The notes below the pieces were generated by a model. The model did no database searches and was not told where the DNA came from. It saw only the letters and a list, made by a program, of their open reading frames with translations. This document shows, one piece after another, positions 37,208 to 46,478 of a stretch of DNA of 64,000 nt (positions within the stretch are counted from its first letter, which is position 1; every line of letters starts with the position of its first letter). The stretch is from positions 1,178,001-1,242,000 of the forward strand of contig NZ_JABXJG010000001.1 in NCBI RefSeq assembly GCF_013375535.1, given 5' to 3'. The stretch is from Sphingobium sp. 15-1. GTDB taxonomy: Bacteria; Pseudomonadota; Alphaproteobacteria; Sphingomonadales; Sphingomonadaceae. The translations under genes and the position numbers were made by a program.

Positions 37208-38917
37208 TCAGCTCGAACGGGTGGGATCGGTCATGGGATCGCCCAATTCCCGGGGATCGGCCGAACGTCCCAGCGGCAGCGAACCGGTCTGCCGCTCCAC
37301 CATGCGATGGACGACCGGCGGATGCGGGCCGCGATGCAGGGCGTGGATGGCTTCGCTGTTCGCCATGTCGGCCACCGTCCGGCGGCTGTTATGGCGGACA
37401 TAGTCCAGCCAGGTCGACACATGATAGCGCTCCACCCACAGTTCCGGATCGCCCAGGTCGCGCAGCAGCGACCAGCCATGGGCGCCGTCGCGGCGGCGGA
37501 TGCGGCGGCGTTCGCTCATTGCCGTCAGGAAGGGAACGACCGATCCGGCGGCGATGCGATATTCGATGGTGACGACCACCGGTCCGCTGCGGGGTTCGAT
37601 CGGAACGGCCGTCTCAGGCTCCCGCCACATATTCTGGAGGTCGAGATTCTCCTCACCCGCTTGCGAAAGCGGGCGGACATAGCCGATGATTACGGAGACG
37701 AACTGGACGGCGGCGGCGATATAGAGGGCGGCGGCGACGCCATGATCTTCCGCCAATGTGCCGAACAGCCAGGCGCCCCCGGCCATGCCGCCGAAGGCGA
37801 TCATCTGATACAGGGCGACGGCCCGCGCCACGACCCAGCGCGGCGCCGACATCTGGACGGACACGTTGAAGGTCGAAAGCGCGACCACCCAGCCCGCGCC
37901 CGCCAGCAGCAGTCCCGCCAACGCCACGATCAGCCAGTCGCTGACGGCCATCAACGCCGTGCCGACCGCAAGCGCGATGGCGGAAGCGCGCACCATGGTT
38001 TCGACAGAAAAGCGGCGGCGCAATTGCCCGGTCAACAAGGCGCCCGTCACCGCGCCGATGCCGAAAGCGCCGCTGAGCGCGCCGAAGGTCAGCGCGCCGC
38101 CCCCCAGCAAATCGCGCGCCACCAGCGGCATCATCGCTGAAACGGCGCTGGCGCCGATGCCGAAGGCCGCGCTGCGCAGCAGGACGACCTGGATCTTCGG
38201 GGACATGGCGACATAGCGGACTCCCGCCCGCATCGCGATGCCCATCCGTTCTCGGGGCAGAAGCTGGGGGACGCTTTCAGGCCGCCAGCGGGCCAGCACC
38301 ACGACCAGGCCGATATAGCTGACCGCATTGACCAGGAATGCGGTCGCCGCGCCGGCCGCCGCCACGATGATGCCGCCCAGCGCCGGGCCGATGCTGCGCG
38401 CCATGTTGAAGCCCATGGAATTGAGCGAGACGGCATGGGGCAAGGCCGCGCGCGGCACCATGTCCCCGACCGACGCCTGCCAGGCCGGTCCATTGATCGC
38501 AGTGGCGCAGCCGACGAGGAAGGTGAAGCCCAGCAAGGCCCAGGGCGTCACCCATCCCATCCAGGCGAACAGCGCCAGCAGGGCGGAGACGATGAGCATG
38601 AAGAGCTGACAGAGCAGCATCACCACCCGCCGGTCGCTATTGTCCGCCACCGCCCCGGCCCAGAGCGACAACAGCATAATCGGCAGGGTCGTCGCCGCAG
38701 GCACGAGCGCGATCATCTGGGGCGAGGCCGAAAGCGAGGTCATCATCCACTGCGCGCCGACCGACTGGATCAGCCCGCCGAAGTTCGAGGCGAGGCTGGC
38801 CCACCAGATCGCACGGAAGATCGGAATCGACAGGGGCGACGGCGCTTGGGAGGGGTCCGACTCTGACACGCTTTCCATGAAGCGGAATAAGGCGGTCGGG
38901 TCAAATCCGCGAATCAT
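37208..38917 (-). CDS. MFS_3 family transporter
   Basis: A major-facilitator membrane protein of 569 aa, with about 12 helices (SIPIFRAIWWASLASNFGGL onwards) and a C-terminal soluble extension of ~150 residues (EPRSGPVVVTIEYRIAAGSV to the end). That architecture is typical of the MFS_3 (formerly DUF894/enterobactin-exporter-like) family. The extension resembles the small ferredoxin-like domains in these proteins. Substrate unknown. Two starts, 38917 and 38878, lack a clear ribosome-binding site; the longer is used. Confidence 0.85.
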   Translation of the reverse strand: MIRGFDPTALFRFMESVSESDPSQAPSPLSIPIFRAIWWASLASNFGGLIQSVGAQWMMTSLSASPQMIALVPAATTLPIMLLSLWAGAVADNSDRRVVMLLCQLFMLIVSALLALFAWMGWVTPWALLGFTFLVGCATAINGPAWQASVGDMVPRAALPHAVSLNSMGFNMARSIGPALGGIIVAAAGAATAFLVNAVSYIGLVVVLARWRPESVPQLLPRERMGIAMRAGVRYVAMSPKIQVVLLRSAAFGIGASAVSAMMPLVARDLLGGGALTFGALSGAFGIGAVTGALLTGQLRRRFSVETMVRASAIALAVGTALMAVSDWLIVALAGLLLAGAGWVVALSTFNVSVQMSAPRWVVARAVALYQMIAFGGMAGGAWLFGTLAEDHGVAAALYIAAAVQFVSVIIGYVRPLSQAGEENLDLQNMWREPETAVPIEPRSGPVVVTIEYRIAAGSVVPFLTAMSERRRIRRRDGAHGWSLLRDLGDPELWVERYHVSTWLDYVRHNSRRTVADMANSEAIHALHRGPHPPVVHRMVERQTGSLPLGRSADPRELGDPMTDPTRSS

Positions 38918-39009
38918 TAAAAGAATTGAATTGTCCGGCGGAGGACGAGGCGGAAAGCCTTTGGCGGGATGACGTTACGGTCGGGCGGGCTGACGATTGA
39001 GACTTGCAC

Positions 39010-39025
39010 TTTACGTAAACGTAAA
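39010..39025. promoter_or_regulatory. 16-bp palindrome upstream of fadA-fadB
   Basis: TTTACGTAAACGTAAA, two 7-bp arms around AA, 48 bases before the thiolase ATG and 92 bases from the start of the divergent MFS gene. It resembles the sites described for MerR-type LiuR regulators of branched-chain and fatty-acid catabolism. The palindrome is seen; the regulator is inferred and no candidate regulator gene is adjacent. Confidence 0.55.
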
Positions 39026-39073
39026 TACATTTGCAGCGATCATCCGACGCCCAGCGGAGAGGAATGGAAAGCC

Positions 39074-40282
39074 ATGGAAGCCTATATCTACGATGCCGTC
39101 AGGACGCCCCGGGGCCGGGGCAAGGCCGACGGGTCGCTGCACGAAATCACCCCCATCCAACTGGCGACGCAGATGCTGGAAGCGGTGCGGGACCGGACGC
39201 AGATCGACACCGCCGACGTCGATGACGTCATCCTGGGCTGCGTCAGCCCGGTGGGCGAGCAGGGCGCGGACATTGCCCGCGTGGCGGTGCTGAACGCCGA
39301 CTACGCTCAGACCGTGCCGGGGGTGCAGATCAACCGCTTCTGCGCTTCGGGGCTGGAGGCCGTGAATATGGCGGCCGCGAAGGTCTATTCGGGCGAAGCG
39401 GGCCTTGCCATCGGCGGCGGCGTCGAGTCGATGAGCCGCGTGCCCATGGCTTCGGACGGCGGCGCCTGGGCGATGGACCCGGCGGTCGCCTACAAGACCT
39501 ATTTCGCACCGCAGGGCATCGGCGCCGACGTGATCGCCACCAAGTTCGGGATCAGCCGGGACGATGTCGACGCCTATGCCGTCGAAAGCCAGCGCCGCGC
39601 CAAGGTTGCCTGGGACGAAAAGCGCTTCGCCAAGTCCATCGTGCCGGTGAAGGACGTCATCGGATCGGTCGTGCTCGACCATGATGAGCATATGCGGCCC
39701 GACGCGACGATGCAGTCGCTCGCGGCGCTGAAACCCAGCTTCACGGCGCTGGGCGAGGAGATGCCGGGCTTCGACGCCATCGCCCTGCTCCGCTATCCCG
39801 AGTTGGAGAAGGTCAACCATGTCCACCACGCCGGCAACAGCAGCGGCATCGTCGACGGCGCCGCCGCGGTGCTGGTCGGCAACAGGGAGATGGGCGAGAA
39901 ATATGGGCTGAAACCCCGCGCCCGGATCAAGGCCATGGCCTCCATCGGGTCGGAACCGCTGATCATGCTGACCGGGCCTGAGTTCGTGGCGGGCAAGCTG
40001 CTCAATCGGGCGGGCATGAGCAAGGCCGACATCGACCTGTGGGAACTGAACGAGGCCTTTGCCAGCGTCGTGCTACGCTACATGCAGGCGATGGACCTCG
40101 ACCATGGGCAGATCAACGTCAATGGCGGCGCCATCGCAATGGGCCATCCGCTGGGCGCGACCGGGGCGATGGTGCTGGGCACGGCGCTGGACGAGCTGGA
40201 ACGGACCGGCAAGGGCACCGCGCTCATCAACCTGTGCGTGGGCGCGGGCATGGGCACCGGGATCATCATCGAGCGAATCTGA
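39074..40282 (+). CDS. fadA: Acetyl-CoA C-acyltransferase (thiolase)
   Basis: Cleaves 3-ketoacyl-CoA with CoA at the end of beta-oxidation, 402 aa. Nucleophilic Cys in NRFCASGLEAVNMAAAKV, His in NGGAIAMGHPLGATGAMVLG, and second Cys in NLCVGAGMGTG. The ATG at 39074 has GAGAGGA; the frame upstream of it lacks similarity. It is followed 52 bases later by fadB. The length and partner favour the degradative FadA type over the biosynthetic AtoB type, but this is not certain. Confidence 0.94.
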   Translation: MEAYIYDAVRTPRGRGKADGSLHEITPIQLATQMLEAVRDRTQIDTADVDDVILGCVSPVGEQGADIARVAVLNADYAQTVPGVQINRFCASGLEAVNMAAAKVYSGEAGLAIGGGVESMSRVPMASDGGAWAMDPAVAYKTYFAPQGIGADVIATKFGISRDDVDAYAVESQRRAKVAWDEKRFAKSIVPVKDVIGSVVLDHDEHMRPDATMQSLAALKPSFTALGEEMPGFDAIALLRYPELEKVNHVHHAGNSSGIVDGAAAVLVGNREMGEKYGLKPRARIKAMASIGSEPLIMLTGPEFVAGKLLNRAGMSKADIDLWELNEAFASVVLRYMQAMDLDHGQINVNGGAIAMGHPLGATGAMVLGTALDELERTGKGTALINLCVGAGMGTGIIIERI

Positions 40283-40334
40283 ATCTCTCCTCCGTTCGGG
40301 CTCAGGGCGAACGGAGAGTAAAAGGCGGCTTATC

Positions 40335-42512
40335 ATGCAGACCATCAATTTCGACATCGACGCCGACGGCATCGCCACCCTCACCATTGATGTTCCCGAT
40401 CAGTCGATGAACGTCATCGGCCCGGATTTCCTGGCCGATCTGGACGCCGCGATCACGCGCATTGCCTCTGAAGAGGCCATCAAGGGCGCGGTCATCGCGT
40501 CGGGCAAGGACAGCGGCTTCATGGCCGGCATGGACTTGAAATATTTCGGGTCGATGCTGGTCAGCGAGACCGGCAAGGCCCCTGCCCCGGCCGCGATCTT
40601 CGACAAGGTTTTCGTGCTGAACCAGTTGTTCCGGCGGCTGGAAACCTGCGGCAAGCCGGTCGCCTGCGCCATTGAGGGCACCTGCGTCGGCGGCGGGTTC
40701 GAGCTGGCGCTGGCCTGTCATCGCCGGATCGTGGGCGACAGCCCGAAGACGCAGTTGGGCCTGCCGGAAATCCTGATCGGCCTGTTCCCCGGCGGCGGCG
40801 GGTCGCAGCGCCTGCCGCGCATCATGGGGGTGCAGGCGTCGCTGATGTACATGTTGCAGGGCAAGCTGTTCCGCCCGGCCGACGCGGCGATGATGAAGGT
40901 CGTGGATCAGGTCGTGCCGCAGGGCACGGCAGTCGAAGCCGCGCGCGAATGGGTGAAGGCCAATCCCAACGCCTCCGTGCAACCCTGGGACGTCAAGGGC
41001 TTCAAATTCCCCGGCGGCGCGGGCGGCTTCAATCCGGCCTTCGTCCAGACCATGGCGGGCGCTCTGCCGATGACGCTCAAGCAGACCCAGCGCAACATGA
41101 ACGCACCGATCGCGCTGCTTTCGGCGGTCTATGAGGGGGCCTTCCTGCCCATCGATCGGGCGATCCGGGTGGAGAGCAAATATTTCGCCAAGGTCGCGGC
41201 CGACCCGCAGGCGGCGAACATGATCCGCAGCCTGTTCGTCAACAAGCAGGCGGCTGAACGCGGCGCACGGCGGCCCAAGGACCAGCCCAAGGCGCCGACG
41301 AAAAAGCTGGCCATGCTGGGCGCAGGCATGATGGGCGCAGGGATAGCCACTGTGGCCGCGCAGGCGGGGATTGAGGTCGTGCTGTTCGACCGTGACCAGG
41401 CCTATGCCGAAAAGGGCAAGGCCCATGTCGAGGAGGTGCTGAAGAAGCGGCTCGGCCGGGGCATGACGCCGGAGAAGATGGCGGAGACGCTGGCCCGCGT
41501 GACGCCGACGACGGATTATGCCGCGCTGGCCGGGGCGGACTTCGTGATCGAGGCGGTGTTCGAGGATGTCGCCATCAAGGCCGAAGTGACCAAGAAGGTC
41601 GAGGAGGTGCTGGGCGCGGATACGATCTTCGGGTCGAACACCTCCACGCTGCCGATCACCCGGCTCGCCAAGGCGTGGAGCAAGCCGGAGAATTTCATTG
41701 GCATCCACTTCTTCTCACCGGTCGAGAAGATGCCGCTGGTGGAAATCATATTGGGCAAGGAGACCGGTCCGGCCGCCATCGCCAAGGCGCTGGATTTCGT
41801 CGCCCAGATCAAGAAGACGCCGATCGTCGTCAATGACTCGCGCGGCTTCTATACCTCGCGCTGCTTCGGCACCTATGTGCAGGAAGGCGTGGAGATGGTG
41901 GCGGAGGGGATCAATCCCGCGCTGATCGAAAATGCCGGGCGGCAACTGGGCATGCCGGTGGGGCCGCTCGCCGTGGGCGACGAGGTTTCCATCGAGCTTG
42001 GCCACAAGATCGTCGTCGCCGCGCAGAAGGAGCTAGGCGACGCCTATGTCGCGCAGCCGTCCGACGCGGTGATGGCGCGAATGGTCGAGCTGGGGCGGCT
42101 GGGGCGGAAAAGCGCCAAAGGCTGGTATGATTATCCCGAGGGCGGGAAGAAGCATCTCTGGGCCGGTCTGGAGGAGATGTTCCCTCGCGCCGCCGTGCAG
42201 CCCGATGTCGAGGCGGTGAAGGAGCGGCTGCTCTATCGCCAGTTGATCGAATGCGCGCGTTGCTTCGAGGAAGGCGTGCTGGAGACGCCGGAGGATGGCG
42301 ACATCGGCGCGATCTTCGGCTGGGGTTTCGCGCCCTATACCGGCGGGCCGTTCAGTCATATGGGCACGGTCGGCATCGGTCATGTTGTGGCGGTGCTGGA
42401 GCGGCTGGCGGCGACGCATGGGGATCGCTTTGCGCCTACGGTCCAGTTGCAGGATATGGCGGCGAGCGGCACGACTTTCTATCGCCCCGTTTCGTCTCGC
42501 GCCGCAGCATGA
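40335..42512 (+). CDS. fadB: Bifunctional enoyl-CoA hydratase / 3-hydroxyacyl-CoA dehydrogenase
   Basis: A two-domain beta-oxidation enzyme of 725 aa. The N-terminal crotonase domain (residues ~1-290) has GKDSGFMAGMDLKYFGSM and the catalytic Glu residues in GTCVGGGFELALACHR and GLPEILIGLFPGGGGSQRLP. The C-terminal dehydrogenase domain starts at the Rossmann motif MLGAGMMGAGIATVAAQAGI, with catalytic His in GIHFFSPVEKMPLVEII. The longer upstream frame overlaps fadA and is not real. Co-transcribed with fadA. Confidence 0.96.
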   Translation: MQTINFDIDADGIATLTIDVPDQSMNVIGPDFLADLDAAITRIASEEAIKGAVIASGKDSGFMAGMDLKYFGSMLVSETGKAPAPAAIFDKVFVLNQLFRRLETCGKPVACAIEGTCVGGGFELALACHRRIVGDSPKTQLGLPEILIGLFPGGGGSQRLPRIMGVQASLMYMLQGKLFRPADAAMMKVVDQVVPQGTAVEAAREWVKANPNASVQPWDVKGFKFPGGAGGFNPAFVQTMAGALPMTLKQTQRNMNAPIALLSAVYEGAFLPIDRAIRVESKYFAKVAADPQAANMIRSLFVNKQAAERGARRPKDQPKAPTKKLAMLGAGMMGAGIATVAAQAGIEVVLFDRDQAYAEKGKAHVEEVLKKRLGRGMTPEKMAETLARVTPTTDYAALAGADFVIEAVFEDVAIKAEVTKKVEEVLGADTIFGSNTSTLPITRLAKAWSKPENFIGIHFFSPVEKMPLVEIILGKETGPAAIAKALDFVAQIKKTPIVVNDSRGFYTSRCFGTYVQEGVEMVAEGINPALIENAGRQLGMPVGPLAVGDEVSIELGHKIVVAAQKELGDAYVAQPSDAVMARMVELGRLGRKSAKGWYDYPEGGKKHLWAGLEEMFPRAAVQPDVEAVKERLLYRQLIECARCFEEGVLETPEDGDIGAIFGWGFAPYTGGPFSHMGTVGIGHVVAVLERLAATHGDRFAPTVQLQDMAASGTTFYRPVSSRAAA

Positions 42513-42577
42513 ATGGGGTGGGAATCGTCACGAAGCTGATCTAGTCCTGACAGGCAAAGGGCTGTAACCTTCTCATT

Positions 42578-42669
42578 CGTCATGCTGAACTTGTTTCAGC
42601 ATCCATTTCGCCTTCGGCAAGACCTGAGTCCGTAGGCGCGATGGATGCTGAAACAAGTTCAGCATGACG
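42578..42669. repeat. Intergenic inverted repeat with perfect 29-bp arms
   Basis: The arm 42578-42606 (starting CGTCATGCTGAACTTGTTTC) is the exact inverse of 42641-42669; the loop is 34 bases. The same left arm recurs at 57110. It lies between fadB and galE and would form a long hairpin in the mRNA. Confidence 0.97.
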
Positions 42670-42714
42670 GGGGAGAATGGCGGCGGCCCTGATCTATCGG
42701 GAGACCTTCATCTT

Positions 42715-43719
42715 ATGAGCGAAAAGCCGACGGTTCTGGTCACGGGCGGGGCCGGCTATATTGGCAGCCATGCCGTATTGGCGCTGCGCGATGCAGGCTA
42801 TGGCGTCGTGGTGATCGACAATCTGGTGACGGGGTTCCGTTGGGCGGTGCCCGATGATGTGGCGTTCGTTCAGGGCGATATTTCGGATCAGCCGCTGGTG
42901 CAGAAGACCTTGCGCGACCATGGCGTGAAGGCGGTGATGCACTTTGCCGGATCGGTCGTGGTGCCGGAATCGGTCGAAAACCCGCTCAAATATTATCATA
43001 ACAACAGCGCCAAGACCCGCGACCTGATCGAGAGCGTCGTCACAATCGGCGTGCCGCATTTCATCTTCTCCTCGACGGCGGCGACCTACGGCATTCCGGA
43101 GGAAAGCCCGGTCAGGGAAACGACACCGCAGCGGCCGATCAATCCCTATGGCATGTCGAAGCTGATGACCGAATATATGCTGCGCGACGTCAGCGCGGCG
43201 CATGCGATGAACTTCTGCGCGCTGCGCTATTTCAACGTGGCGGGCGCCGATCCGGCCGGGCGGACGGGGCAGTCGACGGCGGGGGCGACGCATCTCATCA
43301 AGGTCGCGGTCGAGGCGGCTTTGGGCAAGCGGAGTAATGTTTCGGTGTTCGGGACCGATTTCGATACGCCCGATGGGACCGGGGTGCGCGACTATATCCA
43401 TGTCACCGATCTAGCGGCGGCGCATGTGCTGGCGCTGGAAGCGCTGATGGCCAAGCCGGAGCAGAATTATCTGCTCAACTGCGGCTATGGGCGGGGCTTT
43501 TCCGTGCTGGAGGTGCTGGACGCGGTCGACCGGGTGACGAACCTGAAGATCGACCGGCGGATGGAGGGACGGCGCGCGGGCGATCCGGATGCGCTGATCT
43601 CCGACAATCGGGCGATCATGGGGGAATTTCCGTGGACGCCGCAACATGCCGATCTCGACCAGATCGTGACCCATGCCCTGGCGTGGGAGCGCAAGCTGAC
43701 GGAGATTCGGGGCGAATGA
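42715..43719 (+). CDS. galE: UDP-glucose 4-epimerase
   Basis: Interconverts UDP-glucose and UDP-galactose for surface glycans, 334 aa. NAD motif GGAGYIGSHAVLALRDAGYG, catalytic Ser in FIFSSTAATYG, and the YGMSK motif (Tyr-x3-Lys). The C-terminal nucleotide-sugar region (RRMEGRRAGDPDALISDNRA) is intact. The start at 42715 matches the family; an upstream in-frame ATG lies in the repeat and is unlikely. The stop overlaps ybaK (ATGA). Confidence 0.94.
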   Translation: MSEKPTVLVTGGAGYIGSHAVLALRDAGYGVVVIDNLVTGFRWAVPDDVAFVQGDISDQPLVQKTLRDHGVKAVMHFAGSVVVPESVENPLKYYHNNSAKTRDLIESVVTIGVPHFIFSSTAATYGIPEESPVRETTPQRPINPYGMSKLMTEYMLRDVSAAHAMNFCALRYFNVAGADPAGRTGQSTAGATHLIKVAVEAALGKRSNVSVFGTDFDTPDGTGVRDYIHVTDLAAAHVLALEALMAKPEQNYLLNCGYGRGFSVLEVLDAVDRVTNLKIDRRMEGRRAGDPDALISDNRAIMGEFPWTPQHADLDQIVTHALAWERKLTEIRGE

Positions 43720-44189
43720 GCGCGGAGTCGGTTCGGGCCTTCTTCTCCGCTCATGCGCCGGATGTCGCCATCATCGACCAGGGGGTGAGCACCGCCACGG
43801 TCAATGAAGCGGCGGAAGCCTTGGGCGTGGTTCCGGCGCGGATCGCCAAGACGCTGTCGCTGCGGGTCGGGGATGAAGTCGCGCTGGTGGTGGCGCGGGG
43901 CGATGCGCGGTTGCATAATGGCAAGGCCAAGGCGGCGCTGGGGGCCAAGCCGCGCATGCTGGGGCTGGAGGAGGTCGAGGGATTGACCGGCCATCCGGTC
44001 GGGGGCGTGTGCCCCTTTGGGTTGGCGGCGCCGCTGCCCGTCTATTGCGACGTGTCGTTGCGCGATTTCGACACTGTGTTTCCGGCGGCGGGATCGCGGA
44101 CGACTTCGGTGGAACTGACGCCGGAACGGCTGGCCGAACTGACCCGCGCGCGGTGGATCGACATTTGCACCCTTCCCGAAGAGAATTGA
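43716..44189 (+). CDS. YbaK/EbsC family aminoacyl-tRNA deacylase
   Basis: A small trans-editing protein of 157 aa that removes mischarged amino acids (such as Cys or Ala) from tRNA. The conserved Lys region (IAKTLSLRVGDEVALVVARG), DARLHNGKAKAALG, and GVCPFG are visible. It overlaps galE by four bases and ends six bases before pgl, so galE-ybaK-pgl form one unit. Which mischarged tRNA it handles cannot be told. Confidence 0.88.
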   Translation: MSAESVRAFFSAHAPDVAIIDQGVSTATVNEAAEALGVVPARIAKTLSLRVGDEVALVVARGDARLHNGKAKAALGAKPRMLGLEEVEGLTGHPVGGVCPFGLAAPLPVYCDVSLRDFDTVFPAAGSRTTSVELTPERLAELTRARWIDICTLPEEN

Positions 44190-44194
44190 ACGAC

Positions 44195-44884
44195 ATGCCT
44201 ACCGAACATCTTTTCGTCGATGGCGCGCTGGCGGCGGCGGACATGGCGCGGCGGATCGCTGTGGTCCTGGGGGATGCCATCGCGGCGCGGGGAGTCGCAA
44301 CGATCGCGCTGTCGGGCGGGCGATCGCCCAGGCCAGTGCTGGAGGCTTTGGCGGGGGTGGCGCTCGATTGGGACAAAGTGATCGTGACGCTGGTCGATGA
44401 GCGCTGGGTGGCGCCGGACCATGTGGACAGCAATGAGCGGCTGGTGCGCGAGACTTTGTTGCAGGGGAAGGCTGCGGCGGCGCGGTTCGTGCCGATGAAG
44501 AATGATGCGGCGGACGCCTATGCCGGGCAGGCCGAATGCGAGGCGGCTTTTGCGGCCCTGCCCTGGCCGCTCGACATCGTGCTGCTGGGGATGGGCGAGG
44601 ATGGGCATACCGCTTCGCTGTTCCCGGGGGCGAAGGAATTGGCCGAGGGGCTTTCGACCGGGGCTTTGACGCTGGCCGTAACGCCGCCCGCCGCGCCGCA
44701 TCAGCGCATGTCGATGAGTGTCGGAGCGATATTGGCGAGCCGGCATATGTTCCTGCAAATCGGCGGGGCGGCGAAGAAGGCGGTTTATGACCGGGCTTTG
44801 ACGGGGGGGCCGGTGGAGGAACTGCCGATCCGGGTAGCGCTGTGCCAACATGCGGTTTCGGTGGAGGTTTGGATTTCGGAGTAG
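44195..44884 (+). CDS. pgl: 6-phosphogluconolactonase (DevB type)
   Basis: Hydrolyses 6-phosphogluconolactone, the product of Zwf, 229 aa. Family motifs VTLVDERWVAPDHVDSNERL and MGEDGHTASLFPG are intact, the latter carrying the catalytic His. Unlike the common zwf-pgl-edd order, pgl here is about 2.1 kb upstream of zwf, in the galE unit. It supplies the missing step between zwf and edd in the Entner-Doudoroff route. Confidence 0.93.
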   Translation: MPTEHLFVDGALAAADMARRIAVVLGDAIAARGVATIALSGGRSPRPVLEALAGVALDWDKVIVTLVDERWVAPDHVDSNERLVRETLLQGKAAAARFVPMKNDAADAYAGQAECEAAFAALPWPLDIVLLGMGEDGHTASLFPGAKELAEGLSTGALTLAVTPPAAPHQRMSMSVGAILASRHMFLQIGGAAKKAVYDRALTGGPVEELPIRVALCQHAVSVEVWISE

Positions 44885-44886
44885 GT

Positions 44887-45150
44887 TCAGTCGCGGGGCT
44901 TGTGCTTTGAGAAGAGGTAGCGCCAGACGCCTACCATGTTGATGCCGAGCAACGCGATATTCTGGAAGCCTATGCCTTCGCTGTCTTTCGCGAGGAACCC
45001 CCAGCCGATCAGCGCGATGGAGGATGTCACGAACAGCACGAACGCCCAGCCCGTGATGCGGCGGCCAAGGTTCAACGATACGATCAGGGCGGCGATGGTG
45101 GCGGCGGCGGCGCCATAATATTGCAGCGCGTCGAGGATGGTTTCGTTCAC
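44887..45150 (-). CDS. Hypothetical small membrane protein (87 aa)
   Basis: I do not recognise a named function. Three hydrophobic segments (ALQYYGAAAATIAALIVSLN, TGWAFVLFVTSSIALIGWGF, FQNIALLGINMVGVWRYLF) suggest a small integral membrane protein with a short basic C-terminus (SKHKPRD). The GTG start has GGGAAAG just upstream. The longer frame would overlap the divergent aminotransferase start. Convergent with pgl, with a two-base gap. Confidence 0.6.
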   Translation of the reverse strand: MNETILDALQYYGAAAATIAALIVSLNLGRRITGWAFVLFVTSSIALIGWGFLAKDSEGIGFQNIALLGINMVGVWRYLFSKHKPRD

Positions 45151-45205
45151 GTCTTTCCCAACGCGGCAATTGTGACAAGGTTGCGGGGCGGGTAAGAGGC
45201 GGCGC

Positions 45206-46351
45206 ATGGTTGCCAAGATCGATCCTTTTCACGCCATCGCCATCAGCCGGGAAGCCCATAAGCTGGAGGCCGAGGGGCGATCCATCCTGCATATGGAGTT
45301 CGGCCAGCCTTCGACCGGGGCGCCGTCCGCTGCGATTATGGAAGCGCATGCCGTGCTGGACCGCGACCCCATGGGCTATTGGGAAAGCCCGGCGCTGAAG
45401 GAACGGATCGCGCTGCATTATCGGGAGCGGTACGGCGTGGCGGTGGAGGCGGAGCAGATATTGCTCACCTGCGGGGCTTCACCGGGGCTGGTGCTGGCGC
45501 TGACCAGCCTGTTCGCGCCCGGAGCGCGGGTGGCGACGGCGCGGCCGGGCTATGTGGCCTATCGCAACACGTTGAAGGCGCTGTATCTGAAGCCGCTGGA
45601 GGTCGATTGCGGCCCGGCGGAGCGTTACCAGATCAGCGCGGCGGCGCTGGAGGCGCTGAACCCGGCGCCCGACGGCGCGATCATCGCCAGTCCGGCCAAT
45701 CCCACGGGAACCATCATTCCGGCGGAGGAACTGGCGCGAATCGCACAGGTTTGCCGGACGCGCGGCATCAGGATCGTGTCGGACGAGATTTATCACGGGC
45801 TGAGTTACGGCGAACCGGCGCGGTCGATGTTGGAATTCGCGCCGGACGCCATCGTCGTGAACAGCTTCTCCAAATATTTTTCCATGGCCGGGTGGCGGCT
45901 GGGCTGGGTGGTGTTTCCGCCCGACCTGATCGACACGGCGCGGGCGCGGATGGGCAATCTGTTCCTGACGCCGCCTTCCCTCGCCCAACATGCGGGGTTG
46001 AAGGCGTTCGACTGCATCGATGAGCTGGAGGGGCATGTCGCGACCTATCGCCGCAACCGAGAGTTGCTGCTGGCCGCCCTGCCCGCGCTGGGATTGAAGG
46101 AGATCGCGCCGCCGGACGGGGCCTTCTACATCTATGCGGATGTGGGGCACCTGACCAATGACAGCCTGTCCTTCTGTCAGAGGCTGCTCCGCGAAACGGG
46201 TGTGGCGACAGCGCCCGGCATCGATTTCGATCCGGTGGACGGGCATCGGCATATCCGCTTCAGCTTCGCCGTTTCCACCGATCGGGTGGAGGACGCCATT
46301 GCCCGGATGATCCCCTGGTTCAACGCGCAGGGTGGCGCGACAAGAGATTGA
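45206..46351 (+). CDS. Pyridoxal-phosphate aminotransferase, class I/II
   Basis: A fold-type I PLP enzyme of 381 aa. The PLP lysine is in NSFSKYFSMAGWRLGW, with the substrate-binding SPANPTGTIIPAEELARIAQ and the RFSFA segment near the C-terminus, which holds the carboxylate-binding Arg. It resembles AspC-like or AlaA-like enzymes; the amino acid cannot be decided. Stands alone; a candidate small RNA gene follows. Confidence 0.88.
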   Translation: MVAKIDPFHAIAISREAHKLEAEGRSILHMEFGQPSTGAPSAAIMEAHAVLDRDPMGYWESPALKERIALHYRERYGVAVEAEQILLTCGASPGLVLALTSLFAPGARVATARPGYVAYRNTLKALYLKPLEVDCGPAERYQISAAALEALNPAPDGAIIASPANPTGTIIPAEELARIAQVCRTRGIRIVSDEIYHGLSYGEPARSMLEFAPDAIVVNSFSKYFSMAGWRLGWVVFPPDLIDTARARMGNLFLTPPSLAQHAGLKAFDCIDELEGHVATYRRNRELLLAALPALGLKEIAPPDGAFYIYADVGHLTNDSLSFCQRLLRETGVATAPGIDFDPVDGHRHIRFSFAVSTDRVEDAIARMIPWFNAQGGATRD

Positions 46352-46395
46352 TCCATTTCGGTTGGATCGGAAAATTCCTCTGGTATCTTAAATAT

Positions 46396-46478
46396 TTGCG
46401 GTTAATCGCAGGGGTGCGACCCGAAGCTTTTACCCTGTGAAAGCTCGCCTGCCCGGCAGCCCTGCTGCCGGGCTTTTT
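46396..46478 (+). ncRNA. Candidate small RNA with three hairpins
   Basis: After TTGGAT and TATCTT (46362-46367 and 46384-46389, 16-base spacing) come three successive hairpins: CGCA-GGGG-TGCG (46407-46418), AGCTTT/AAAGCT with loop TACCCTGTG (46425-46445), and the terminator stem 46451-46473 with loop CCCTG and T run. Two loops expose CCCTG. No open frame with a ribosome-binding site is seen. Inferred from structure only; the start is an estimate. Confidence 0.4.
46451..46478 (+). terminator. Strong Rho-independent terminator
   Basis: GCCCGGCAG (46451-46459) pairs perfectly with CTGCCGGGC (46465-46473) around CCCTG and is followed by TTTTT. It ends the aminotransferase transcript or the candidate small RNA. 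Confidence 0.92.
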
